Below, piece after piece: positions 55,718 through 63,519 of a stretch of DNA of 64,000 nucleotides. A program made the translations under genes and the position numbers. Source of the DNA: an uncultured Rhizobium sp. (lineage in GTDB: Bacteria; Pseudomonadota; Alphaproteobacteria; Rhizobiales; Rhizobiaceae); contig CAMFIF010000012.1 in assembly GCA_945952415.1 (NCBI GenBank), positions 1 through 64,000 on the forward strand, given 5' to 3'. Position 1 is the first letter of the stretch; the number at the start of each line of letters is the position of its first letter. The notes beneath the pieces were generated by a model, which was not told the origin of the DNA, made no database searches, and saw only the letters and a list, made by a program, of their open reading frames with translations.

Positions 55718-56679
55718 AACCCGTACATGCGGAATGATGAGCGGCCGGATAATTCTCGTACAGCCTCGAAACTCTCCAGTCGCTCGAACAGTCGAGTGGC
55801 TGCCCAGCGTGACAGATTGCAGCCCGGCGCCGAGGCGGGAAGCGCGTCTTCACTGAGAAGCTTTTGGACAACGGCATCACTCCCCTTGGTCCTCAGCTTC
55901 GGCACTGCTGCTATCAACCGAGCGGCACGGCGATCAATGTCGGCGGCAGACTGAAGCGCCGCCTCAACGCTGCTGACCACCGCCAGGCAGATTGCCTTCG
56001 AATAAGCTGGCTCACCCGGCCGGACTCGTCCCCTTCCGCCCATGGTGCGGAAGGCAGACCCGAACCGTACAGGCAGCAAAAGCGGTACCGGCCTCGTCCA
56101 TTTGAGCTTCAGCGCCAACACCAGGTCCGCCAGTGCGAAAGCCAGAACCTCCGCGTCCGGGCGAAAGGTCGCGATCGTCGATATCAGATCGGCCATCACG
56201 AGGGGTGCCGCTCGCCCGGACTGGTTCGCCGTATCGATGAGATCGCTAACGGACGCAAGGTCTTTATCCCATCGGATCGAAAACAAGGTCGCCAGTTCCT
56301 TGACGAACGGAGTGACGGGCATTTGCGATCGACGGGCCAGCAATCGTGTGGCCCGAAACAGCTTTCCGGCTGGACCTGGATCGCCGTCTGCCGGCGTCAG
56401 CAAGACGGCGTCACGCAACGCATCGTCTTCTTCATTCCGGCCGAGCATGCGGGCCGCGACAGCTGCTGATTTAAGGGCCAGACGATCGCGCCAGCAGCCG
56501 ATCCATGGAGGATTGGCGCGGATCAAATCGTCGAGAGATTTCAGGGCGATACCTGCGACGAAGGCAGCATCAATATCGTTGATGTCGCGGCCGCGTGCGA
56601 GCGCCCATCCCGGCAGGTGGGCCGACCATGTCGGCGATGGAATTTTCGCTGTGGTGATCGAGTCCATGCTCCGGACCAT
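55714..56679 (-). CDS. DUF1403 family protein
   Basis: 321 residues, largely alpha-helical and arginine/alanine-rich. The N-terminus (PSWSAHLPGW-type, PGWALARGRDINDIDAAFVA, GIALKSLDDLI) and RLALKSAAVAARMLGR fit DUF1403, a rhizobial plasmid family. It is coupled to the ScpB-like gene (ATGA overlap) and divergent from a tyrosine recombinase across 112 bp. This trio looks like a maintenance cassette; the biochemical role is unknown. Confidence 0.75.
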   Translation of the reverse strand: MVRSMDSITTAKIPSPTWSAHLPGWALARGRDINDIDAAFVAGIALKSLDDLIRANPPWIGCWRDRLALKSAAVAARMLGRNEEDDALRDAVLLTPADGDPGPAGKLFRATRLLARRSQMPVTPFVKELATLFSIRWDKDLASVSDLIDTANQSGRAAPLVMADLISTIATFRPDAEVLAFALADLVLALKLKWTRPVPLLLPVRFGSAFRTMGGRGRVRPGEPAYSKAICLAVVSSVEAALQSAADIDRRAARLIAAVPKLRTKGSDAVVQKLLSEDALPASAPGCNLSRWAATRLFERLESFEAVRELSGRSSFRMYGL

Positions 56680-56747
56680 AGATCAAGTGCGCGGTTCGTG
56701 CCACCAATATTGATTAAAACCGCACGGTCTGTCGGTATCAAGTAACA

Positions 56748-56770
56748 TCCGATAATGTTGCATTATCGGA
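56748..56770. promoter_or_regulatory. Perfect 10-bp inverted repeat: operator or dif-like recombination site
   Basis: TCCGATAATG-TTG-CATTATCGGA lies between divergent DUF1403 and tyrosine recombinase genes, 22 bp before the recombinase start. The ATAA...TTAT inner arms around a short spacer resemble Xer/dif architecture, so it may be the recombinase's resolution site. An autoregulatory operator is the alternative. Confidence 0.5.
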
Positions 56771-56791
56771 CGTTCTTGTCATTATAGAGAA

Positions 56792-57925
56792 ATGGCCCCA
56801 ATCATCGAGCAAAACACCAAAAATCACGTCGAGGAGACCTCAGCGCCGTCTCTCGGCATGGCGGATAGGCATGGCATTTCCGCGCCGGAGGTGTCAGGTG
56901 CAAGCCCCCTCCCCTCTCTCACCGGCGGCGACGAGACACCAGCTCATCTCGCCAGCCTCGCCGATCGCGCTCGTGGCTATGTCCAGGCGGCCAGTTCCGC
57001 CAACACGCGCAAAGCCTATGCGGCCGACTGGAAGCATTTTTCCGCCTGGTGTCGCCGCACCGGCCTCTCTCCGCTCCCCCCAAGCCCGCAGACCGTCGGG
57101 CTCTACATTACCGCCTGCGCCTCCGGCGCGCTTGACCGAAACGGCAAGGCCAACTCGGTTTCGACCATCGAACGACGCCTCTCCTCGCTTTCCTGGAATT
57201 ATTCCCAGCGCGGATTCGTGCTTGATCGCAAGGACCGGCATATCGCCACCGTGATGGCCGGCATCCGCAACAGCCACGCCAAGCCACCGGTCCAAAAGGA
57301 AGCGGTCATGGCTGAAGATATCATCGTGATGGTCGAGACGCTCGACCGCGGCTCTCTGCGCGGCCTGCGGGATCGGGCCATGTTGCTCATCGGTTTTGCT
57401 GGTGGTCTTCGGCGCTCCGAGATCGTTGGCCTTGATTTGAAGGCAGACCAGACTGAGGACGGTCGTGGTTGGATCGAGATCTTCGACAAGGGCATTCTGA
57501 TTACCCTGCGCGGCAAAACCGGATGGCGGGAGGTCGAGGTTGGTCGCGGCTCATCCGACGCGACCTGTCCCGTCGCCGCAATCGAGACCTGGATCAGGTT
57601 CGCCAAGCTCGCTCATGGTCCCCTCTTTCGCCGCGTAACGGGGCAAGGGAAGACTGTCGGGTCGGAGCGGCTGAACGACAAGGAGGTGGCCCGGCTTGTG
57701 AAACGCGCTGCAATGGCTGCCGGCGTTCGCGGCGATCTCAGCGAAATTGAACGCGCCTTCAAGTTCTCCGGCCATTCCCTTCGCGCGGGCTTGGCCTCTT
57801 CCGCTGAAGTTGACGAGCGTTACGTCCAGAAGCAGCTCGGCCATGCGTCCGCAGAGATGACACGCAGATATCAGAGGCGGCGGGATCGCTTCCGCGTCAA
57901 TCTGACCAAGGCATCAGGGCTTTAG
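56792..57925 (+). CDS. Tyrosine recombinase (phage-integrase family)
   Basis: 377 residues. SAM-like core-binding domain (ADRARGYVQAASSANTRKAY...FSAWCRRTG), then the catalytic domain: Arg in GFAGGLRRSEIVGLD, Lys/beta-hairpin LRGKTGWREVEV, HSLRAGLASSAEV (His and Arg), KQLGHASAEMTRRYQRR (His and nucleophile Tyr). All catalytic residues appear present. A candidate recognition palindrome lies directly upstream. Likely resolves plasmid multimers or moves the adjoining cassette. Confidence 0.9.
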   Translation: MAPIIEQNTKNHVEETSAPSLGMADRHGISAPEVSGASPLPSLTGGDETPAHLASLADRARGYVQAASSANTRKAYAADWKHFSAWCRRTGLSPLPPSPQTVGLYITACASGALDRNGKANSVSTIERRLSSLSWNYSQRGFVLDRKDRHIATVMAGIRNSHAKPPVQKEAVMAEDIIVMVETLDRGSLRGLRDRAMLLIGFAGGLRRSEIVGLDLKADQTEDGRGWIEIFDKGILITLRGKTGWREVEVGRGSSDATCPVAAIETWIRFAKLAHGPLFRRVTGQGKTVGSERLNDKEVARLVKRAAMAAGVRGDLSEIERAFKFSGHSLRAGLASSAEVDERYVQKQLGHASAEMTRRYQRRRDRFRVNLTKASGL

Positions 57926-57967
57926 GTGGCCCCTCCCCTGCCGTTCAGGCGCTTGCAGAAAACCCGC

Positions 57968-58010
57968 TATCACATTATAGTCACTATAGTCATTCTGGTT
58001 ATAGGTAAAG
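57968..58010. promoter_or_regulatory. Toxin-antitoxin operator/promoter region
   Basis: Repeated TATAGTCA units (TTATAGTCACTATAGTCATT, then GGTTATAGG) lie 10-40 bp before the antitoxin start, consistent with antitoxin autoregulation. Confidence 0.45.
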
Positions 58011-58012
58011 CG

Positions 58013-58279
58013 ATGCAAACATCAACGCACGACGATAAAAGCTGGACGGTCGCTGGCGCCAAGGCAAAGCTCTCGGAGGTCATGGAGCGCGCGCAATTGG
58101 CACCTCAGACGATTACGCGCAACGGAAAGCCGAGCGTGGTCGTCGTTTCTGCAGACGAGTGGCAAAAGAAGACTGGGCGCAGGGGATCGCTTGCGGAATT
58201 TCTGTTGGCATCGCCTATGCGCGGAGCGGATCTGGATCTTCAACGTCAACATGACGAGCCGCGTGATTTGTCGTTATGA
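58013..58279 (+). CDS. Phd/YefM-family antitoxin
   Basis: 88 residues from ATG 58013. The N-terminal Phd/YefM DNA-binding fold (SWTVAGAKAKLSEVMERAQL; TITRNGKPSVVVVSADEW) is followed by a C-terminal toxin-neutralising tail. Its stop overlaps the toxin start by four bases, the usual antitoxin-first order. It should repress its own promoter through the TATAGTCA repeats. Confidence 0.9.
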   Translation: MQTSTHDDKSWTVAGAKAKLSEVMERAQLAPQTITRNGKPSVVVVSADEWQKKTGRRGSLAEFLLASPMRGADLDLQRQHDEPRDLSL

Positions 58280-58698
58280 GACTGCTACTCGATACGAATG
58301 TGCTGTCGGAAGTTACAAAACCTAACCCAGATGAGGGGGTTCTGAGATGGATTCACGGCTTGGACGAAGACCGCGCGTTCATCAGCATCGTATCGATTGC
58401 TGAAATTAGACGCGGCGTCGCGTTGATGGATAGCGGACGAAAACGCGATGCCTTGGGCGAGTGGCTCGCGCATGATCTGCCTCAGCGGTTCGAAAATCGG
58501 ATTATTCCAGTGGAAAAAGCAGTCGCCCTGGCCTGGGGCGATCTCATGGCGCTTGCCAAGCGAAGCGGTCGTGGGCTTGCCTCGATGGACGGGCTGATTG
58601 CAGCCACTGCCGTCGCTCATCAGTTGACGCTTGCGACACGCAACACCAGGGATTTTGAAGGCTTCGGAGTTGATATCATCAACCCATGGGCGAGTTGA
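58276..58698 (+). CDS. vapC: VapC-type PIN-domain ribonuclease toxin
   Basis: 140 residues. PIN catalytic acids are visible in LLLDTNVLSE (Asp), IVSIAEIRRGV (Glu), LASMDGLIAATA (Asp) and TRNTRDFEGF (Asp). VapC proteins cleave RNA, often initiator tRNA or rRNA. With the Phd-type antitoxin it forms a plasmid-addiction module placed between two recombinase genes near repABC. Confidence 0.93.
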   Translation: MRLLLDTNVLSEVTKPNPDEGVLRWIHGLDEDRAFISIVSIAEIRRGVALMDSGRKRDALGEWLAHDLPQRFENRIIPVEKAVALAWGDLMALAKRSGRGLASMDGLIAATAVAHQLTLATRNTRDFEGFGVDIINPWAS

Positions 58699-58735
58699 TT
58701 AACCCCATGTTCGTCGGTGGAAAAGATTAGTCTGC

Positions 58736-59380
58736 ATGCTCTCATACAGCTTGCTCAAAAACCACGCTGGCATCCTGCTGGTCGGAGACCACACGTCCCT
58801 GACCTGGCTGCACGAGGTCGTCCACGAGGTGAATGACCGCTCACCGATTATTATCGACAAGGAAGGCTCGTTTCTGGGCTTGGCCTACGATGTGCGCAAA
58901 GCCTTTGAGCGGCAACGTGAGGTTATCCAGCCGCCAAAACATTTTGAAGAAATCGGTGTTCGATACGGTGTCCAGATCCTCTGGCCAGTTCTTCTGCTGC
59001 AGCAGAGATTGTTGCGACAGTCTCTCGCGTTCTTCAGCCATACGGCCAAGACCCAAGCGATCACCTACGCCTTGGAAGCCGTCATCGAAGATGCGCTGCG
59101 CGAGGATTTTGGTGCACAGTCCGAGCACATCATTGGTCTCTGGCAGCGCCTTGATCCAGCGCAGTCTGAAGTATTCGACATGATCGACAGCCGCGGGGGG
59201 ATATTCTGTTCATGGACGAAGGCCAAACGGAAATCCGGCTTTGCTCAGCTCCTTTCAAGCTTCGATCCGATGTATGACAACTTCTACTCTATGCGATTGA
59301 AGAACGGCGAGAAGAACCTGGTCTCTCCGGCAGAATTTGCGGCATGGGAAAATGCGGAATGGCCCGATCCTCGGTGGTAA
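58736..59380 (+). CDS. DUF6904 family protein
   Basis: 214 residues. The N-terminus (LLKNHAGILLVGDHTSLTWL, HEVVHEVNDRSPIIIDKEG, FLGLAYDVRKAFERQREV) has the DUF6904 pattern. The C-terminal half is helical with no catalytic motif seen. It follows vapC by 37 bp and could be a third gene of that operon. Function unknown. Confidence 0.7.
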   Translation: MLSYSLLKNHAGILLVGDHTSLTWLHEVVHEVNDRSPIIIDKEGSFLGLAYDVRKAFERQREVIQPPKHFEEIGVRYGVQILWPVLLLQQRLLRQSLAFFSHTAKTQAITYALEAVIEDALREDFGAQSEHIIGLWQRLDPAQSEVFDMIDSRGGIFCSWTKAKRKSGFAQLLSSFDPMYDNFYSMRLKNGEKNLVSPAEFAAWENAEWPDPRW

Positions 59381-59499
59381 ATCACTGGCACATCAATAGT
59401 GATAACAACCGGATAGGTGCCCCTTCCCTCCTCCTGTTGAAACCGCAAGCTCAAAACCGAAGGCAGAGTTTTTCGCTTAGCGCTTCAATTGAAATCGGG

Positions 59500-60407
59500 A
59501 GCTAAAAGCCACAAGGCCTTTCAGCCGGGCTGGAACGACGAGAGCCCACTCTGCCATCGATCGTGGCGACGAACTGGCCGAATTGTTGACTGACCAGGAC
59601 ATCGAAACGCTGCGTCATCTGGTCAACGAGGGCATGGGTGAACACCCTGCGCGCCCTCACCTCCGATCTTGCCTATCTGCCGGCCTGGTCGTCCGCTGCC
59701 ACCGGCTCTTCCCTCCCCTGGCCGGCGCCTTCGCCTCCCCGGCCCTCAAGTTCGCTATCCGCCTCGCCGTCAGGGCCACGCCGCGGCCACGAAAACGCAA
59801 GAGCGTCCAAGCGGTGACCGGCGACGTGTTGGCTCAAATGCTGGCGACCTGCAGCGCCCGCATCCTGCGCGATATTCGAGGCCTGGCGATCCTGATGGTC
59901 GCTTTTGCCTCGGGCGGCGGCCAGCGCAGTGAGATTGCCCGACTGGGTGTAGAACAGATTATCGTCGAGCCACCGATCGAAACCGACAGCAGTCCCCCCT
60001 CCCGCGCCATTCACCTTGGCCGTACCAAAACGTCCGGCGCCGACCAGGACGAAGTTGTCTCTCTCGCCGGTCGCCCGGTCGAGGCGCTCAATGCCTGGAT
60101 CGACGCGGCGAAGATCGAAAGTGGCAGCGTATTTCGGAAGGTCGATCGCTGGGGCAATGTGTCGAAGCGGTCGCTGGAGCCGCGAGCGTTCAATGCGATG
60201 GTAAAGCAGCGGGCGGAGATGGCAGGATCCGACAGTGGAGAGTTTTCTGCGCAAGGGCTTCGGTCGGTATACTTGACTGAAGCTGCCAACCGAGGAATGC
60301 CACTGCAAGAAGCAATGGTACAGTCCAGCCATCGATCAGTACAGCAGGCGTCCAGCTTTTATAATAGCGCAACACGCCGAAGCGGACGGGCGGCACGGCT
60401 TCTTTGA
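59500..60407 (+). pseudogene. Decayed tyrosine recombinase
   Basis: Coding-like sequence starts upstream of the first start codon (DRGDELAELLTDQDIETLRH) and runs to GMG. There two bases appear missing (GGGTGAACACC), so the next stretch (NTLRALTSDLAYLPAW) is in another frame. Much of the core-binding domain is then deleted before FASPALKFAIRLAVRA. The catalytic part is present (GQRSEIARLGVEQ; IHLGRTKTSGADQDE; FSAQGLRSVYLTEAANRG; SSFYNSATRR), but the usual His of the HxLR box reads Q. It is unlikely to be active. Confidence 0.7.
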
Positions 60408-60975
60408 TAACTGAAATGATGGTAGATTGGTTTTAGTCTGCAGGCGCGGCAGCTTCAAGCGTCACGCCCTCATCTTTGAGGCTTTGCCAGTTCCGTGTCG
60501 CTATGCCGCCGTTTCGTACAAATCGTTTGAGAGGCCCCGACATAATCGCTAATATTCCGGTCATAAATAAAATTAAACCCTTTGCCCATTGGGAGAAGGA
60601 GGTGAAGGAGAGGCCCAATTCCGCGGCTCACTGCATGCCCCTCTATGTGCCTTCCGCGGCTCTCACGCCGGAGATGCTAAAACCTATGAACGCCCGGGGA
60701 ACGAAGCTTCTGCCGCCCTACATGAGGGAAATTTTTAACTTTGTCAGGATCTACAAGAAGCGCAGCAACAGGCTGAGTCGTTCATAGCCAAGTTCCTTCA
60801 CGATCAGGCAGCACCGGTAGACGATATCTACCCGATGTTAGCCTCAGACATTGGAAGCGCCGCTCTCATGGTGAGAACAGTTCACAACTTCTTGTGCCGC
60901 GTGGAAAAGCATCCCGTCTAATGGTCTCCTATCACATTTCCTTCTCGGCTTTCGCAAAGTCAATCATTTAACCCG
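60408..60975. other. Region with only degenerate short frames
   Basis: No convincing gene. On the plus strand, frames at about 60600-60760 (MPLYVPSAALTPEML, LLPPYMREIFNFV) and 60755-60921 (QDLQEAQQQAESFIAKFLHD, ending VEKHPV) would read as one helical protein if a single frameshift near 60750 is allowed. This may be a dying gene. On the minus strand a 61-codon frame (60433-60618) has one hydrophobic stretch but no other support. Confidence 0.3.
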
Positions 60976-60991
60976 TAGTCAGCTGACTACA
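60976..60991. promoter_or_regulatory. parS-like RepB-binding palindrome downstream of repC
   Basis: Perfect 16-bp palindrome GTAGTCAGCTGACTAC, with a near-identical copy at 63467-63482 between repA and repB. Palindromes of this kind are the centromere (parS) sites of repABC plasmids, bound by RepB. Confidence 0.75.
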
Positions 60992-61037
60992 CACTCCGAA
61001 ATGCTGCCACGTCTGAGGCTAGTTTGCTTGATATTCT

Positions 61038-62249
61038 TCAAGCTCGATTTGCCTCCTGTCTATTTGCGCGCAACAACGCCATCAGCACGGGACCGAGCGA
61101 AAACTCGCCGCGACGCGCTCTCCCCGTGAGATCCCTCAGATAGCCGCCGGCCGATGAGATATGGCCCGCTCTTTCAAGAATTGCTGCCATCGTGGTCGCT
61201 GCATTTTCAGGCCCCATTACTTCGCAAGCGTCCTGGTAGGCTGACGGGCTCACACTGAGCATAGATCGCACCACAACGGCGGCAACCATCAGATCGCGCC
61301 AGCTCTCGATATTGCCTCCAGGGCCGTACATCGCTATCTCTGGGCACGCACGAAGTACCATGCTCAATGGGAAAGCTTTTATCGGCTCATTCCTACGTCC
61401 AGTATCCGGGCTGGGCTTTTCGGCCTGCTCATTTCTGGAGCAAGGTTCAAGTTCAATAGTGGATTTGGTATTTGAATTTTGTATGTGCTGCCGAATATCG
61501 GCATCATTGGTGTCGGATTTTTCCTGAATATACTGGAGTTCCAACCGGTTGATGACTTCCTCGCGTAGAAGTTCCAATTCTTCGAGCAAGCGCACGTAAT
61601 CCTCCGCGGTCTTGGTCATGCGAAGTCGTCCCATCAAGGCAATGTAGACGGCTTCGACTTTACCCCAGTCACCAGGGAGGCCGTCCTCGACAGCAGCCGT
61701 AATCAACTTGCGGACGTCGCGTCGCGCGATCGTAATGCGCTCTTTGACAACTTTCACATGCCGCTGGGTCGCCGCAACTTGCTGAGCCATGAGAGCGAGT
61801 TCTTCAGAGCGTGCAAGAAGTGGCGAAAGGCTAAAGCCGTAGGCTGTCTCTATAGCTCCATCGGTGCCTTTACGGGCGTAGCGCTTGCCATTCGGGCTAT
61901 CATGCCGCTGGATAAGGCCCGCTTCAACGAGATGTGCGAGGTTCTCTCGTAGGGTTGAACCGGCGATCCCATTCGCTCGAGCCGTCAGCTGGGCATTGGA
62001 CGGAAAGACAACCAGATTGCTTCCTTCGCTCAAAGCCACCTCTGGATAGAATGTTAGGAGAGCGTTGAGGACTGCAAGGGCGCGGTCACGCAGGCCCAGC
62101 AGCGAGCGTGCATTGCAAGCGTCCCTGAAAACTTTCCATTTATCGACTGACTTGCCCGGTTCGATTTGGGCGGCTCGCATCTGCGATCTCACCAAGGCAA
62201 CCGTCATAGGCCGCCGCCCAAAGGGCGTCGTCACATTTCCAACCTGCAT
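61038..62249 (-). CDS. repC: RepC replication initiator
   Basis: 403 residues, typical RepC. N-terminal MQVGNVTTPFGRRPMTVALV, winged-helix DNA-binding region (FPSNAQLTARANGIAGSTLR; LVEAGLIQRHDSPNGKRYAR), central linker with Asn/Ser/Thr-rich low complexity (about residues 240-290), and C-terminal SAYQDACEVMGPENAATTMA, GGYLRDLTGRARRGEFSLGP. RepC is the limiting initiator. In other repABC plasmids the origin is an AT-rich stretch inside repC, here most likely the low-complexity segment around 61440-61520. Translation should be restrained by the counter-transcribed RNA upstream. Confidence 0.95.
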   Translation of the reverse strand: MQVGNVTTPFGRRPMTVALVRSQMRAAQIEPGKSVDKWKVFRDACNARSLLGLRDRALAVLNALLTFYPEVALSEGSNLVVFPSNAQLTARANGIAGSTLRENLAHLVEAGLIQRHDSPNGKRYARKGTDGAIETAYGFSLSPLLARSEELALMAQQVAATQRHVKVVKERITIARRDVRKLITAAVEDGLPGDWGKVEAVYIALMGRLRMTKTAEDYVRLLEELELLREEVINRLELQYIQEKSDTNDADIRQHIQNSNTKSTIELEPCSRNEQAEKPSPDTGRRNEPIKAFPLSMVLRACPEIAMYGPGGNIESWRDLMVAAVVVRSMLSVSPSAYQDACEVMGPENAATTMAAILERAGHISSAGGYLRDLTGRARRGEFSLGPVLMALLRANRQEANRA

Positions 62250-62343
62250 TTTCCTTCACCTTTCAAAAGGCAAAAGAAATTCGCTCACCGAAACGGTGCC
62301 AAACACTCTTGACTGCGATTCATGGAAATGCGATTCTCAGGCT

Positions 62344-62400
62344 GCTGACACCTTTGAGAGAGGCTTCCATGACGGCGACGTTTTGGGGGCCTTTTTCTTT
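62344..62400 (+). ncRNA. Counter-transcribed antisense RNA of repABC (ctRNA/RepE/IncA type)
   Basis: Lies in the 153-bp repB-repC gap on the strand opposite repC. A promoter TTGACT (62309-62314), 17-base spacer and GATTCT (62332-62337) predicts a start near 62344. A wobble-containing stem (GGCUUCC 62362-62368 with GGGGGCC 62385-62391) followed by TTTTTCTTTT ends the transcript at about 62400. The size (about 57 nt) and position match known repABC antisense RNAs that lower RepC and determine incompatibility. Confidence 0.8.
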
Positions 62401-62402
62401 TG

Positions 62403-63425
62403 CTATTGCCTTCCGATTTCGTCCTCTGTTGATGGAGCATTGCTCCTGAAACTGGCATAGAGTTCAGGCAGCTTTTCCATCAAGTACGATGCAAAGGCTT
62501 CGTCCCGTTCTCGATTGATCTGAATTTTGCAGAGCTTCCGCGTCAACGATAGGGTCGCAATTTCCTTGCCATCAGATGATCTCGCGACAGCGGGGGCTTT
62601 CTGCCTTCCCGAGCTCCCGAGTTCGCCCGTCTTCGCAGCTCTCAGCACTACCGAAAAGCGATCATCGGTATCCTTGTGGGCGAAGGCTTTGTCTTCCGTT
62701 GCTTTCTGCGCCCTCTTCTCGGCGCCGGCGATTTTGAGGCTCTCGACAAGATCAAGCCACCTCGGCCTTCCGATCTTTGGTGCACGCCCGATTGCCTCAA
62801 TCAGCGAACGAGGCACACCGCGAGCGACACTCAGGAGCTTCTGGACTTCCTGGCGGTCAACCGACAGAGCTGTCTGAATCAGCGATCGCTGGATACCGCC
62901 GTTCTCAAGCTTCAAGGCAAACATTGCGCGCTCGATGAACGTGAGGTCTTCGCGCGCCGAGTTTTCCACACCCTGAGCGACGACGAGACGATTGTCATCC
63001 AGCTCGCGGACATAGGCTTTGACCGCTATGCCGAGCTCGGACGCTGCACGCACCCGGCGATGGCCATAGGCAATCTGATAGCGCCCAGGTGCAGTGGGAT
63101 GAACTCGCACAAGGATAGGGATTTCCTGTCCATGCTTGGTCAGCGAAGTCTTCAGCGCTTCGACTGCAGCGAGATCCTGGTCGACGAAGCGGTCAGCAAA
63201 GGGGGAGGGGTCGAGTAAGCCGGGATCGAGTTCAACGGGCAGGGCGCCACTCGCGACCTGCTGCTTCAGTTCCTCGTAATTACGTTCGACCTCCGAAAAT
63301 GTGTCCTTGAGCGACCGGACTGCACCTGAAGCAACACGCTGGATGGGCTGTCGGGCTTCGTCGGCCAGCGCCTCTTCGGTGCCACCTGCAAAAAGAGATC
63401 GGATTGACTGTGTTCGCTTGCTCAC
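62403..63425 (-). CDS. repB: RepB partition protein (ParB-like)
   Basis: 340 residues. ParB N-domain (GQEIPILVRVHPTAPGRYQI; AYGHRRVRAASELG; VENSAREDLTFIERAMFALK), HTH region (IQTALSVDRQEVQKLLSVAR) and the RepB C-terminal domain (GKEIATLSLTRKLCKIQINR). It binds the parS palindromes flanking repB-repC and acts with RepA to segregate the plasmid and autoregulate the operon. Confidence 0.95.
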   Translation of the reverse strand: MSKRTQSIRSLFAGGTEEALADEARQPIQRVASGAVRSLKDTFSEVERNYEELKQQVASGALPVELDPGLLDPSPFADRFVDQDLAAVEALKTSLTKHGQEIPILVRVHPTAPGRYQIAYGHRRVRAASELGIAVKAYVRELDDNRLVVAQGVENSAREDLTFIERAMFALKLENGGIQRSLIQTALSVDRQEVQKLLSVARGVPRSLIEAIGRAPKIGRPRWLDLVESLKIAGAEKRAQKATEDKAFAHKDTDDRFSVVLRAAKTGELGSSGRQKAPAVARSSDGKEIATLSLTRKLCKIQINRERDEAFASYLMEKLPELYASFRSNAPSTEDEIGRQ

Positions 63426-63466
63426 GCAGGTACCTCCCCATCACGGCCGGTCTCACGTTCCGGGAT

Positions 63467-63482
63467 GTAGTCAGCTGACGAC
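63467..63482. promoter_or_regulatory. Second parS-like palindrome, repA-repB gap
   Basis: GTAGTCAGCTGACGAC, differing by one base from the perfect palindrome at 60976-60991. It lies between the repA stop (63520) and the repB start (63425), a usual parS location. Confidence 0.7.
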
Positions 63483-63519
63483 ATGTTAAGTGTTTGAATT
63501 TTGTAAATAGTGGTCAAGA

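Noticed and set aside
59470..59510. Possible right end of the TniABQ transposon (AATCGGGAGCTAA)
   Set aside because: Only a loose resemblance to the 47193 end (AATCGGGGCTAA on the opposite strand); there is no TGT terminus and no target duplication.
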